From Nocardiopsis sinuspersici (lineage in GTDB: Bacteria; Actinomycetota; Actinomycetes; Streptosporangiales; Streptosporangiaceae): a stretch of DNA of 64,000 nt. Positions 17,057-26,134 of this stretch are shown here, piece by piece. Made by a program: the position numbers and the translations under genes. Below the pieces are notes generated by a model that worked only from the letters and a program-made list of their open reading frames with translations, did no database searches and was not told the DNA's origin. How positions within the stretch are numbered: the stretch's first letter is position 1; each line of letters opens with the position of its first letter. The stretch is from the NCBI GenBank assembly GCA_008638415.1, contig VWVT01000003.1, forward strand, positions 1 to 64,000, written 5' to 3'.

Positions 17057-18280
17057 TCAGACCCTGTGGAGGGCCTCGTGTGCCGCTCTCTCCTGGAGTC
17101 CGTCCAGCGCCGGGAGCAGCCAGTCGTCCACGGCCGCCAGGTGGCCTCCGCTCTCGTCCTGCCGGTCGTGCAGGTACCGGGTGGCCAGGTCGATCAGGTA
17201 CAGCGCCATCACCGTGGACACCGTGTGCGAGCGCACCCCGGTCTCGGACATCAGCGGGTCGCGCAGCAGCCGGGAACCGCTCTCCAGCCACCGGTGCACG
17301 CCCGGGTGGACCCCTGCCTGCACGCACTCGTTGAGGTCGTAGTGCAGGGCGTCGAAGCCCGCGGGCGCGTCCATGGCGAGCCGCTCCCAGTCCCACACGA
17401 ACGCGCGCCGCGCGGTGCTGGCGATGTTCCACCTGGTCAGGTCGCCGTGCCAGGCGCCGAACGGGATGTGCACGTCCGGCAGGCGGCGCAGCGCCGCGCG
17501 CAGCGGCGACGCCTCGGGCCGCGCCCCCAGCCTCAGGATCCGCTCCTCCAGCGTCCGCCGGTAGGGGCTGTCGGACAGCCTGCGCCGCCGCACCCGGGCC
17601 AGTCCGACGATCTGGGTCACGCAGCGCAGCAGTTGGCGCCGGGTGGGCCGGTCGGTCTGGTCGCCGACCGGCAGGGCCTCCTGTACCAGCAGCGGGTGGC
17701 CGTTCCACTCGCCCTCGTACAGCAGCCGGGGGACGGTCACGTCCCGCAGGCGCGAGTCGGCCAGGTGGCGCAGGGCCCGCGTCTCGGAGCGCACCAGGCG
17801 CGAGGTCAGGTCGTTGACGGCCACCTTGGCGTAGCCGATCGTCCGGCCGCCGGGTGTGAGCAGCAGGAGCACAGGCTTGCGGTTGGCCCTGGGCGGGCCC
17901 ACGTGTATGGCGATGGCCAGTTCGCGGTCCAGGGCCAGCGCGAGCGCGTGCTCTATGCCGGGGCCCGCTCCCACGTACAGCCGGTCGCGCAGCAGCAGCG
18001 GGGCCAGCCCGGTGGCGAACGCCCCCGTCAGCAGCAGCGTGCGCATCCTCTCCCGGAACGAGTGCCCCTGGGCGAAGGAGGCGATGCCCCGGGTGGCCGC
18101 CGCGCGGTCGTGTGCGGGCAGGATCACACGCGGGTTCCGCGCGTTGGGCACCGGCAGGTACTGGTTGCCCCGGTCGCGGCGGACCAGGTGCCGCATACCG
18201 CGGTCGCCGGGGCCGAGCAGCCCGCCGCACGGCCACAGCACCGCGGCGAGGTCGGTCAGGTAGGTCGTCTCGCTGTTCAC
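17057..18280 (-). CDS. APH/choline-kinase-fold phosphotransferase
   Basis: A 407-residue protein with the aminoglycoside-phosphotransferase fold. Visible are a nucleotide-lysine segment (RTIGYAKVAVNDLTSRLVRSE), the catalytic loop HGDLTRWNI (about residues 275-283) and the metal-binding VWDWER. The first 100 residues are not recognised. The substrate is unknown; embedded in the polymerase/sulfotransferase operon it may phosphorylate a sugar intermediate or regulate assembly. GTG at 18280 overlaps the polymerase stop (GTGA). Confidence 0.7.
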   Translation of the reverse strand: MNSETTYLTDLAAVLWPCGGLLGPGDRGMRHLVRRDRGNQYLPVPNARNPRVILPAHDRAAATRGIASFAQGHSFRERMRTLLLTGAFATGLAPLLLRDRLYVGAGPGIEHALALALDRELAIAIHVGPPRANRKPVLLLLTPGGRTIGYAKVAVNDLTSRLVRSETRALRHLADSRLRDVTVPRLLYEGEWNGHPLLVQEALPVGDQTDRPTRRQLLRCVTQIVGLARVRRRRLSDSPYRRTLEERILRLGARPEASPLRAALRRLPDVHIPFGAWHGDLTRWNIASTARRAFVWDWERLAMDAPAGFDALHYDLNECVQAGVHPGVHRWLESGSRLLRDPLMSETGVRSHTVSTVMALYLIDLATRYLHDRQDESGGHLAAVDDWLLPALDGLQERAAHEALHRV

Positions 18281-19713
18281 CAGGGCCTCCCGCGGGTGCG
18301 CGCGGTGACCCGCCGCCGGAGCGCCGGCTCCTCACCCCGCCACAGCAGGGCGGTGGCGACCAGGGTGACGGCCAGCGGGGACATCAGCGCGACGTAGAAG
18401 AACATGTACCAGAACAGCAGCAGCACGGTCAGCAGGGCGCCCTGGCCCACCGGCGAGGACGCCGACCGGTAGCGCCACACGATCCGCGCGAAGAAGGCGA
18501 GCACGAGGGCGGTGCCCACCCATCCGCTGGAGACCAGGGTCATCCACAGCTGTCCGGCGTTGCCGATGACGTGCTGGCCGCAGTCGGGGCACTCGGCGGT
18601 GGGGCCGACCGCGATCGAGTCCGAACTGCCCAGGCTCTCCCTGGTGGTGCCCCACCCCACGACCGGTGACAGCCCGGCGGCCTCCACGGCCGCCGCGTTG
18701 CTGGCGGCCCGTCCGTCGTCGCTGTGCGGGTTGTTGATCCGTGCCCGCACGACGTCGGCCAGCGGCGACGCGGCCAGGGCCAGCAGAGCGACCAGGACCG
18801 CGGCCGTGAAGGTGCCCACCAGGAGCACCCGGCCCCGGCGCAGGGCCATCGCGGCGGTGTAGGCCAGGGACAGCGCCAGCCCCGCCCACATGGCCCGGTT
18901 GAGCGAGTACACGGCGGGCACCACGGCCAGCGCGGCGGCGGCCAGCGCGCCCCAGCGCACCCAGCCCGACCCCTGGACCACCCAGCCCACCACCAGCCAC
19001 ACCAGCAGCAGGGAGAGCATGTACCCCCAGATGTTGGTGTACTCCCACGGCGCCTTGGGACGGGCCGTCTCGTACCCGAAGACGTCCATGATCTGCGAGG
19101 ACGCCGGGTGGACGAGGGCCTGCACGTAGGCGTCGGAGGCCAGGCGGGCGGGCAGCAGGTACTCCAGCGGCGCCGTGAACTCGAACCGGGGAGCGAGCAT
19201 GCCCAGGTACCCGCCCGCGATCGTGGCCAGGCACAGCACGGCCAGCGCACGCACGACCGCGAGGTCGGGGAGCTCCCGCTCGGACAGGTTGCCGACATAG
19301 AGCAGCAGGACGGTCAGCACCAGGTAGCCGGTCATCCGGAGCAGGGCGCCGCCGTACCCGCCGCTGTCGGGCACCGTGCCCGGTACCTCCAGCGGAACCA
19401 GGAGGAGGCCCAGCACGGTCCACAGCAGGAACAGGGCCCACAGCCAGAACCCCGGGGGGACCCGGAGCCCGACGGTGCGGTGGCGGCGTACCAGCTCGGC
19501 CGCCATCGGCACCGCGAACAGCCAGTACGCGAACTGGCCCATGCCCAGGGCCCACCACAGCGGGTACCCGGCGAGCAGCCAGACCAGGGGCCGTCCGGTG
19601 ACGGGGGAGCGGCCGACCGCGGGCTCCCCGACGGTCGCACCCTCGGCCGCCCAGGGGGCGGCGGCCCCGGCCGAGGCCGGCCGGGAACCGCGGGCGGACA
19701 CGCCTCGGGCCAT
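18277..19713 (-). CDS. Wzy-like / O-antigen ligase-family polymerase
   Basis: A 478-residue membrane protein with about 10-12 predicted transmembrane segments and a large extracellular loop between late helices (about residues 335-390). That loop contains SNAAAVEAAGLSPVVGWGT, resembling the Wzy_C region of O-antigen ligases and polymerases. It would join lipid-linked repeat units outside the membrane. The ATG overlaps the stop of the Wzz-like gene by one base (TGATG), and its own stop overlaps the kinase start. Confidence 0.82.
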   Translation of the reverse strand: MARGVSARGSRPASAGAAAPWAAEGATVGEPAVGRSPVTGRPLVWLLAGYPLWWALGMGQFAYWLFAVPMAAELVRRHRTVGLRVPPGFWLWALFLLWTVLGLLLVPLEVPGTVPDSGGYGGALLRMTGYLVLTVLLLYVGNLSERELPDLAVVRALAVLCLATIAGGYLGMLAPRFEFTAPLEYLLPARLASDAYVQALVHPASSQIMDVFGYETARPKAPWEYTNIWGYMLSLLLVWLVVGWVVQGSGWVRWGALAAAALAVVPAVYSLNRAMWAGLALSLAYTAAMALRRGRVLLVGTFTAAVLVALLALAASPLADVVRARINNPHSDDGRAASNAAAVEAAGLSPVVGWGTTRESLGSSDSIAVGPTAECPDCGQHVIGNAGQLWMTLVSSGWVGTALVLAFFARIVWRYRSASSPVGQGALLTVLLLFWYMFFYVALMSPLAVTLVATALLWRGEEPALRRRVTARTRGRPW

Positions 19714-21818
19714 CAGTTCCGGACTCCGGAGACCGCGTCGGCGGACGCGGGCTCCTCCTGCCCGGCGGCTCCGCCGGTGTCCTCGGTCCCGTCGCCGCCC
19801 CTGACCGCGTCCTCGGTCGTGCCGGTGTCCTCGTCCGGCCCGGAGGCCCCTTCGGCCCCTGCGGTTCCGAATGTCTCCTCGGCCTTCGCGAGCTCGGGTG
19901 CCTCTTCCACCCTCACGGTCAGGGAAGCCCCCTCGACCCCCGCGGTGACGGAGGTGTCCTCCTCGTCCGCGAGCTCGGAGGCCTCTTCCTCTCCTGCGGT
20001 CACGGACACTCCTTCGGCCCCTGCGGACGCGGAGGTCTCACCGGCCCCGGAGGGCTCTTCGCTCCCAGCGCTCTTCTCGGCTCCGGCGGTCCCCGCGGCC
20101 TCTCCGGCCTCTCCGGCCTCCACGGCCTCGGCGTCCCTGCCCGTCCCCACGGAACCGGGGTCCGCGGAGGCGGACCGGTCCGCGCCGGAGGGCGCGGCGA
20201 CCGGGGCGGGGCCGGCCAGGGGCTGGCGCGGAAGGACGGCCGTACCCGGTACGGGCACGCCGAACCGGTCGGCGAGGGTGAGCAGCCCGGCCAGCCCGAC
20301 GCGGCGCGTACGGCCCAGTTCGACCACCGGCAGCAGCGCGTCGGCCGCTCCGGCCAGGGCGTGCACGTCGGCGCGCTCGCCCGCCGGGGCGGCGGTGACC
20401 ACCACGTACTCGGCGTTCGCGCGCAGCAGCCGCACGAGTTCCGGCATGGCGGTGCCCTGCACCGGCGCGTCCAGTCCCGGCGCCCCGTACCGCAGGACCC
20501 GCAGGCGGGGCACCGAACCGGGGCGCACCTCCAGCTCGGCGGGGTCCTCGCCCTCCAGCAGCGCCTCGGCCAGTCCGGGCCCCTCGGGCAGCCCCAGCAG
20601 CTCGCCGACGGTGTCGGTGCGCGGGTCCGCGCACACCAGCAGCGTCTCCGACCCCGTGCGCGCCAGGGCCGCGGCCAGGTTCACGGCGGCCGCCGCGCCC
20701 GCGCGGCCCGGGGTGGTGGCGGCGACGAGCAGGACGCGGCCGGGAGCGGACTCCTCCTCGACGCCGCCCGGAGGGCCGGACGGCTCGTAGGTGTCCCCGG
20801 CCCCTCCGGGAGGTCCGGTGGTCCCCGGCGCCGCGGGAGCGGTACCGGCGCGGAGGCGGGCGCGCACCAGGTGCGCGAACTCGTTGACCCGCTGGCCCGG
20901 CACTGAGCCGTCGTCCAGCAGTCCGGGGGAGCGGTCGCCCCGCCCCGCGCGCGCGGACAGGTCGAGCAGCACCGGGAGCGCACTGGTCCGGGCGGTGCTC
21001 TCGGCGTCGTGCAGGCGCGGGTCCAGGCGGTCGCGGACCACGGCCGCGAGCAGCCCGGCCAGCAGGCCCAGCGCGGCGCCGCCGGCCAGCCACAGGGCGG
21101 GTACCGGACCGTCGGCGTTCTCCGGGAGCCCGGCCGGGGTGATGACCCGCCCGGCCCGGACGGTCTCCCGCAGCGCGCTGAGCGGGCTGATCTCGTTGCC
21201 CAGCTCGGTGACCTCCTGCCGCAGCGCCTCGACCCGGGCGCCCGCGCCGGGGGAGGAGCCCTCCTCGGCGGCGGCCTCGGCCAGGGCCTCGTGGCGGTCC
21301 TCCCGCTCGCCGCGCAGCGCCTCCAGGCGGCTGTCGATCAGGTCCTCGACCTGGTCCCGGCGCACGGCCAGGTAGGCGTCGGCGTAGGCCTGTGCCCCCG
21401 CGCGGGCGTCCTCCGGGCTTCCGGCGGAGTAGCCGACCTCCAGCACGTTGCTGTTGGGGGGCACGCTCACGTCCACGTGCTCGCGCAGGTCGTCGGTGTC
21501 GGGCGCGGGCCCCTCCCCGGACAGCTCCTCGGCCACGACGGACGACACCTGGTCCGAGACCAGGACCTGCGCCTCGGTGTCCAGGTTGACGCCCCCGGAC
21601 AGGCGTCCGGAGCGCTCGCCGGTGAACTCGGCCATCCCGCTGGGCTGGACCTGGACCGCCGTGACGGAGGTGTAGGTGGGAGGCAGAACGAACACCGCGG
21701 CGGCGGAGAGGAGCAGACCACCGACCACACCGGCGCCGACCAGCCGCCGGCGGCGACGCAGCAGTGCCGTGTACTCCCTGAGCTCCGGTCCGGACGGACC
21801 GGGGGTGTCGGTGTCCAT
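19713..21818 (-). CDS. Wzz/chain-length protein with degenerate BY-kinase domain and acidic tail
   Basis: A 701-residue protein. Two transmembrane helices (about residues 25-48 and 240-262) flank an extracellular Wzz domain with coiled-coil potential. After it comes a cytoplasmic domain built like a bacterial tyrosine kinase, but the Walker A lysine is missing (TTPGRAGAAAA instead of PGEGKST), the Walker A' is CADPRTD and the Walker B is VVVTAAP without Asp. A Glu/Ala/Gly/Ser/Thr-rich tail (about 543-701) with loose repeats replaces the usual tyrosine cluster. It probably sets chain length as a scaffold, not as a kinase. ATG at 21818 has GGAGAGG upstream. It heads the minus-strand operon. Confidence 0.85.
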   Translation of the reverse strand: MDTDTPGPSGPELREYTALLRRRRRLVGAGVVGGLLLSAAAVFVLPPTYTSVTAVQVQPSGMAEFTGERSGRLSGGVNLDTEAQVLVSDQVSSVVAEELSGEGPAPDTDDLREHVDVSVPPNSNVLEVGYSAGSPEDARAGAQAYADAYLAVRRDQVEDLIDSRLEALRGEREDRHEALAEAAAEEGSSPGAGARVEALRQEVTELGNEISPLSALRETVRAGRVITPAGLPENADGPVPALWLAGGAALGLLAGLLAAVVRDRLDPRLHDAESTARTSALPVLLDLSARAGRGDRSPGLLDDGSVPGQRVNEFAHLVRARLRAGTAPAAPGTTGPPGGAGDTYEPSGPPGGVEEESAPGRVLLVAATTPGRAGAAAAVNLAAALARTGSETLLVCADPRTDTVGELLGLPEGPGLAEALLEGEDPAELEVRPGSVPRLRVLRYGAPGLDAPVQGTAMPELVRLLRANAEYVVVTAAPAGERADVHALAGAADALLPVVELGRTRRVGLAGLLTLADRFGVPVPGTAVLPRQPLAGPAPVAAPSGADRSASADPGSVGTGRDAEAVEAGEAGEAAGTAGAEKSAGSEEPSGAGETSASAGAEGVSVTAGEEEASELADEEDTSVTAGVEGASLTVRVEEAPELAKAEETFGTAGAEGASGPDEDTGTTEDAVRGGDGTEDTGGAAGQEEPASADAVSGVRN

Positions 21819-21845
21819 CGAGTCCTCTCCGCGCAGACGAAGGTC

Positions 21846-21923
21846 ACACTTTTAGTAATTGATTGCATACTAAGTGTAGTCCCTTGGGGGACGTTCGACC
21901 CTGGGGGAAACGGCCGTTTCCCC
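21846..21923 (-). promoter_or_regulatory. Promoter/operator island of the minus-strand polysaccharide operon
   Basis: An AT-rich island contains an inverted repeat (ACACTTTTAGTA at 21846-21857 and TACTAAGTGT at 21868-21877). It overlaps a candidate -10, TAGTAT, at 21867-21872 on the minus strand. Thirty bases upstream lies a perfect 20-bp palindrome, GGGGAAACGGCCGTTTCCCC (21904-21923). No family of regulator is recognisable. Confidence 0.5.
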
Positions 21924-21991
21924 GCCTGGGAGACGACCGTGGAACCCGTGCCCCGCCCGCTTCCGCCGCTCCCCGCCCGCGGACACGCCGA

Positions 21992-22021
21992 AGGGGCGGC
22001 GGGAGAACTCCCACCGCCCCT
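21992..22021 (-). terminator. Terminator after the small membrane-protein gene
   Basis: A 14-bp stem with one mismatch and a 2-nt gap (AGGGGCGGCGGGAG / CTCCCACCGCCCCT) lies 43 nt past the stop of the 130-residue gene, inside an outer CCGAAGG...CCTTCGG repeat. It insulates that gene from the polysaccharide operon. Confidence 0.6.
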
Positions 22022-22063
22022 CGCGTGCCTTCGGAGGCCGGGCCCGGCCGGGCCCTCAGCCGG

Positions 22064-22456
22064 TCAGACGAGGACCACCGTGGGCGGAAGCCCGGTGGTG
22101 GACTCCCACTCCTCGTCGCACTCCTCCTGGCTGGACACCGTGTGCGCGCGGGCCGAGCAGTCCCGGTACTGCGCCATCTGGTCCTGGTACACCACGGCCA
22201 CCGCGACCAGTACCAGCGACATCACGATCCCCAGCACGCCCACGGCCACGCTCAGCAGCGCGCCCGGCGCGTCGGTCCGGTTGGCCCGTGCGGCCCGTCG
22301 CGCGCGAAAGCCCTGTACGACGCCGAACACGGACAGCACGACCCCGTACGGAGGGAGCAGCAGGCCGGCCGCGCCGAAGAACAGGCCCCACAGGCCGCCC
22401 CGTTCGACTTTGGGCGGCTGGCCGTCGGGTCGCGGCTCCGGGCTGTTGTCGGTCAA
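22064..22456 (-). CDS. Small membrane protein, DUF4190-like
   Basis: A 130-residue protein with a Pro-rich N-terminus and two hydrophobic segments (LWGLFFGAAGLLLPPYGVVL and LLSVAVGVLGIVMSLVLVAV) joined by a basic loop (RARRAARANR), followed by an acidic cysteine-containing tail. This resembles actinobacterial DUF4190-type proteins of unknown function. The start appears to be TTG at 22456, with AAGGAG 8 nt upstream. It is monocistronic, with a hairpin just downstream. Confidence 0.7.
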   Translation of the reverse strand: MTDNSPEPRPDGQPPKVERGGLWGLFFGAAGLLLPPYGVVLSVFGVVQGFRARRAARANRTDAPGALLSVAVGVLGIVMSLVLVAVAVVYQDQMAQYRDCSARAHTVSSQEECDEEWESTTGLPPTVVLV

Positions 22457-22832
22457 GGTTCACTCCTTCGGGGCGCCCCGGCGGGGCGCCGTGGTCCGCT
22501 TCCGCCTGCGCGGAGGGTACCCGGTGTCCATCGTCCCGGGGCCGGTGGAGGACCACCGGGGCGCCCGCCGGCGGAGGCCGCCGAGACCCCCGTCACAGGC
22601 GGGACAAACCACCACTCCCCGTGGGTAGACGTTACCTGGCCCGATAGGGTGGGAACGCGGACGGGCCGAGCACCCCGTCCGTCACTCGCCCAAGCGACGC
22701 CTTTCGGCACGGCCCGGTACGAACCCGGGGCCCGGACCGGGCGTAGGCGAGATCCGGATGCTGCGCCGTCCCCCGGCGCCCCCGGACGCGGGAGAGGTCT
22801 CCCGCACCGTTCTCTACACAATGGGAGAAGCA
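22457..22832 (+). other. Intergenic region upstream of purN
   Basis: This 376-nt gap separates the divergent small membrane protein and purN. GATAGG at 22641-22646 is a possible plus-strand -10. I see several GC-rich inverted repeats but no recognisable riboswitch core and no convincing gene. Confidence 0.4.
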
Positions 22833-23480
22833 TTGTCCGCGCGAGTGGTGGTCCTCATATCGGGCACGGGCAGCAACATGGCCGCCCTTCTGGAGGCGTC
22901 CAGGGACCCCGGATACGGGGCGGGCGTCGTCGCCGTCGGCTCCGACCGCAAGGGGACCCGCGGCATCGAACTGGCCGAGGAGGCCGGGGTGCCCACGTTC
23001 GTCGTCCCCTTCCGGGACTACACCGACCGCTCCCTGTGGAACGCGGCCATGGCCGAGCGCATCAGCGAGCACCGCCCCGACCTGGTGGTCTCAGCGGGTT
23101 TCATGCGCATCCTCGGCCCCGCCGTCATCGGCAGTCACCCCGCGGTCAACATCCACCCGGCACTGCTGCCCTCCTTCCCCGGCGCGCACGCCGTCCGTGA
23201 CGCGCTCGCCCACGGTGTCCGCATCACCGGCACCACCATCCACTTCCTCGACGAGGGCGTCGACTCCGGGCCGATCATCGACCAGGTGGCGGTCCCCGTC
23301 GAGGACGACGATGACGAGTCCAGCCTCCACGAGCGCATCAAGGGCGTGGAGCGGAGGATGCTGGTCGACACGGTCGGCAGGCTCGCCCGCGAGGGCTGGA
23401 CCATCGACGGCAGGCAGGTGCGGTTCGGCCGCACCGAGCAGAGCGTCGCCGACGCGACCGACACGAAGGAGAACCGGTGA
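22833..23480 (+). CDS. purN: Phosphoribosylglycinamide formyltransferase (GAR transformylase)
   Basis: A 215-residue enzyme of de novo purine synthesis that formylates GAR with 10-formyl-THF. The N-terminal [13 protein letters not shown] (phosphate loop), the catalytic segment [13 protein letters not shown], then [23 protein letters not shown] carry the conserved Asn, His and Asp. TTG at 22833 fits because GGGAGA lies about 6 nt upstream and the family starts at S-A-R-V-V-V-L; ATG at 22821 is the alternative. The stop overlaps purH (GTGA), so the pair is coupled. Confidence 0.93.
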   Translation: MSARVVVLISGTGSNMAALLEASRDPGYGAGVVAVGSDRKGTRGIELAEEAGVPTFVVPFRDYTDRSLWNAAMAERISEHRPDLVVSAGFMRILGPAVIGSHPAVNIHPALLPSFPGAHAVRDALAHGVRITGTTIHFLDEGVDSGPIIDQVAVPVEDDDDESSLHERIKGVERRMLVDTVGRLAREGWTIDGRQVRFGRTEQSVADATDTKENR

Positions 23481-25045
23481 CCCAGCAGGCCATCAGGCGT
23501 GCGTTGATCAGCGTCTACGACAAGACCGGCCTGGAGGAGCTGGGCATCGGCCTGGCCGAGGCCGGGGTGGAGATCGTCTCCACCGGCTCCACGGCCGCGC
23601 GGCTGCGCGCCGCCGACATCCCCGTCACCCCCGTGGAGGACGTCACCGGCTTCCCCGAGATCATGGAGGGCCGGGTCAAGACCCTGCACCCCTCCGTGCA
23701 CGCCGGGCTCCTCGCCGACCAGGGCAACCCCGAGCACGTCGCCAGGATCAAGGAGCTGGGCATCGCCCCCTTCGACCTGGTCGTGGTCAACCTCTACCCC
23801 TTCCGGGACACCGTCGCCTCGGGCGCCTCCGAGGCCGACTGCATCGAGAAGATCGACATCGGCGGCCCCGCCATGGTGCGCGCCTCGGCCAAGAACCACG
23901 GCAGCGTCGCGGTCGTGGTCGACCCGGGCGGCTACGACGCCGTCCTGGAGGCCGTCCGCGAAGGCGGGTTCACCCTGGAGCAGCGCAAGCGCCTGGCCGG
24001 GCTCGCCTTCCGGCACACCGCCGCCTACGACGCGGCCGTCGCCGGCTGGTTCTCGGCCCTCTACGCCCCCGACGAGGAGGCCGCCGAGTCGGGCTGGCCC
24101 GGCTTCATCGGTGTCGCCTACAGCCGCAAGGACGTGCTGCGCTACGGCGAGAACCCGCACCAGAAGGCGGCGCTGTACACCCTGGCGGACGCCCCGGAGA
24201 CCGGTCTGGCCGGAGCCGAGCAGTTGCACGGCAAGGCCATGTCCTACAACAACTACGTGGACGCCGACGCCGCCCTGCGCGCCGCCCACGACTTCGACGA
24301 GCCGTGCGTGGCCATCGTCAAGCACGCCAACCCGTGCGGGATCGCGGTCGGCGCCGACAACGCCGAGGCCCACCGCAGGGCGCACGCCTGCGACCCGGTG
24401 TCGGCCTTCGGCGGGGTGATCGCCACCAACCGCCCCGTCGGCGAGGAGCTGGCCGGGCAGATCGCGGAGATCTTCACCGAGGTCGTCGTCGCCCCCGCCT
24501 TCGAGCCCGCGGCCGTGGAGGTCCTCAGCCGCAAGAAGAACATCCGCCTGCTCGTGGCCGAGGGCCCCGGTTCCGACACGTGCATGGAGGACCACCAGAT
24601 CAGCGGCGGCCTGCTGGTGCAGTCGCGCGACGCCATCGACGCCCCCGGCGACGACCCCTCCGCCTGGACCCTGGCCACCGGCGAGGCCGCAGACGAGGCC
24701 ACCCTGGCCGACCTGGCCTTCGCCTGGAGGGCCGTGCGCGCGGTCAAGTCCAACGCCATCCTGCTGGCCTCCGGCGGCGCCACCGTGGGCGTGGGCATGG
24801 GCCAGGTCAACCGGGTCGACTCCGCGCGCCTGGCGGTCACGCGCGCGGGGGAGAGGGTCACCGGCTCCGTGGCGGCCAGCGACGCCTTCTTCCCCTTCCC
24901 GGACGGTCTACAGATCCTCACCGACGCGGGGGTGCGCGCCGTCGTCCAGCCCGGCGGCTCGGTCCGCGACGAGGAGGTCATCGCCGCGGCCAAGGCCGCC
25001 GGGGTGACCATGTACCTCACCGGCACCCGCCACTTCTTCCACTGA
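23477..25045 (+). CDS. purH: Bifunctional AICAR transformylase / IMP cyclohydrolase
   Basis: A 522-residue enzyme carrying the last two steps of IMP synthesis. The N-terminal MGS-like IMP cyclohydrolase domain ([40 protein letters not shown]) is followed by the transformylase domain ([45 protein letters not shown]). It ends with the conserved [10 protein letters not shown]. Length is normal. It overlaps purN by 4 nt and is followed 14 nt later by folD, which supplies the folate cofactor pool used by both. Confidence 0.97.
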   Translation: MTQQAIRRALISVYDKTGLEELGIGLAEAGVEIVSTGSTAARLRAADIPVTPVEDVTGFPEIMEGRVKTLHPSVHAGLLADQGNPEHVARIKELGIAPFDLVVVNLYPFRDTVASGASEADCIEKIDIGGPAMVRASAKNHGSVAVVVDPGGYDAVLEAVREGGFTLEQRKRLAGLAFRHTAAYDAAVAGWFSALYAPDEEAAESGWPGFIGVAYSRKDVLRYGENPHQKAALYTLADAPETGLAGAEQLHGKAMSYNNYVDADAALRAAHDFDEPCVAIVKHANPCGIAVGADNAEAHRRAHACDPVSAFGGVIATNRPVGEELAGQIAEIFTEVVVAPAFEPAAVEVLSRKKNIRLLVAEGPGSDTCMEDHQISGGLLVQSRDAIDAPGDDPSAWTLATGEAADEATLADLAFAWRAVRAVKSNAILLASGGATVGVGMGQVNRVDSARLAVTRAGERVTGSVAASDAFFPFPDGLQILTDAGVRAVVQPGGSVRDEEVIAAAKAAGVTMYLTGTRHFFH

Positions 25046-25059
25046 GCGAGGAGCAGAGA

Positions 25060-25917
25060 ATGAGCGCGACCGTTCTGGACGGCAAGGCCGTCGCGAAGTC
25101 CATCCGCGAGGAGCTCACCGAGCGGGTGGCGAAACTGCACGACCAGGGGATCACCCCCGGGCTGGGCACGGTGCTGGTCGGCGACGACCCGGGCAGCCAC
25201 ACCTACGTGCGCGGAAAGCACCGCGACTGCGCGCAGGTGGGCATCGCGAGCATCCGCCGCGACCTGCCGGCCGACGCCACACAGGAGGACGTGGAGCTGG
25301 CCGTCCGCGAGCTGAACGAGGACCCGGCCTGCACCGGCTACATCGTGCAGCTGCCGCTGCCCAAGGCCCTGGACGAGAACCGGGTGCTGGGCCTGATCGA
25401 CCCCGGCAAGGACGCCGACGGCCTCCAGCCCTCCAACCTGGGCAGGCTGGTGCTGATGCAGGAGGCGCCGCTGCCGTGCACCCCGCGCGGCATCGTGGAG
25501 CTGCTCACCCGCTACGACGTGCCGCTCAAGGGCGCCGAGGTGGTCGTGGTCGGGCGCGGTGTGACCGTGGGCCGCCCCCTCGGCCTGCTGCTGACCCGCC
25601 GGTCGGAGAACGCCACCGTCACCCTGTGCCACACGGGCACCCGCGACCTCGCCGAGCACACGCGCCGCGCCGACATCATCGTCGCCGGCGCCGGTGTGCC
25701 CGGGCTGGTCACCAAGGACATGGTCAAGCCGGGCGCGGCCGTCCTGGACGTCGGTGTCTCCCGCACCGAGTCCGGACTGGTCGGCGACGTCGTGCCCGAC
25801 GTGGCCGAGGTGGCCGGTCACCTGTCCCCCAACCCCGGCGGCGTGGGCCCGATGACCCGGGCGATGCTGCTGGTGAACGTGGTGGAGGCCGCCGAGCGCC
25901 AGGCCGCCGCCCGCTAG
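25060..25917 (+). CDS. folD: Methylene-THF dehydrogenase / methenyl-THF cyclohydrolase
   Basis: A 285-residue bifunctional enzyme interconverting 5,10-methylene- and 10-formyl-THF. Motifs include the catalytic region [15 protein letters not shown] (the Tyr and Lys), [29 protein letters not shown], the nucleotide-binding [17 protein letters not shown] and [16 protein letters not shown] at 25060 follows GCGAGGAG. It feeds 10-formyl-THF to PurN and PurH. Confidence 0.96.
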   Translation: MSATVLDGKAVAKSIREELTERVAKLHDQGITPGLGTVLVGDDPGSHTYVRGKHRDCAQVGIASIRRDLPADATQEDVELAVRELNEDPACTGYIVQLPLPKALDENRVLGLIDPGKDADGLQPSNLGRLVLMQEAPLPCTPRGIVELLTRYDVPLKGAEVVVVGRGVTVGRPLGLLLTRRSENATVTLCHTGTRDLAEHTRRADIIVAGAGVPGLVTKDMVKPGAAVLDVGVSRTESGLVGDVVPDVAEVAGHLSPNPGGVGPMTRAMLLVNVVEAAERQAAAR

Positions 25918-25926
25918 CCCCCACCG

Positions 25927-25987
25927 GATGATCTTGCTCCTGGTGGCACTCTCGACCGCCGACAGTGCCACTGGAGGCAAGATCATC
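25927..25987. repeat. 28-bp imperfect inverted repeat between folD and the FHA gene
   Basis: Two 28-nt arms (25927-25954 and 25960-25987; 23 of 28 positions pair) flank a 5-nt loop, starting 10 nt after the folD stop. The outer 11 bases (GATGATCTTGC) pair perfectly. It may be a terminator for folD, but its length and lower GC than the flanks also suit a palindromic dispersed element. Confidence 0.75.
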
Positions 25988-26134
25988 GCGAGGAGAACCC
26001 CCTGGTTCACAGCGGCAACACCCCGGGGCGGCGGACGGTACCGGGGTCGGCACGCTGGGGCATGGCGGCCGGCACGGGAGTCCCGGCGGGGCGTGTTCGC
26101 CCCCTTGGGCGGCGGGGCCGCTCGCCCCGCGCCT

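Noticed and set aside
17057..18280. An antibiotic-resistance aminoglycoside phosphotransferase
   Set aside because: Only the general kinase fold matches, the N-terminus differs and the operon context is polysaccharide assembly.
22457..22832. A purine, ZTP or THF riboswitch upstream of purN
   Set aside because: No conserved core could be matched; only unspecific GC hairpins are present.
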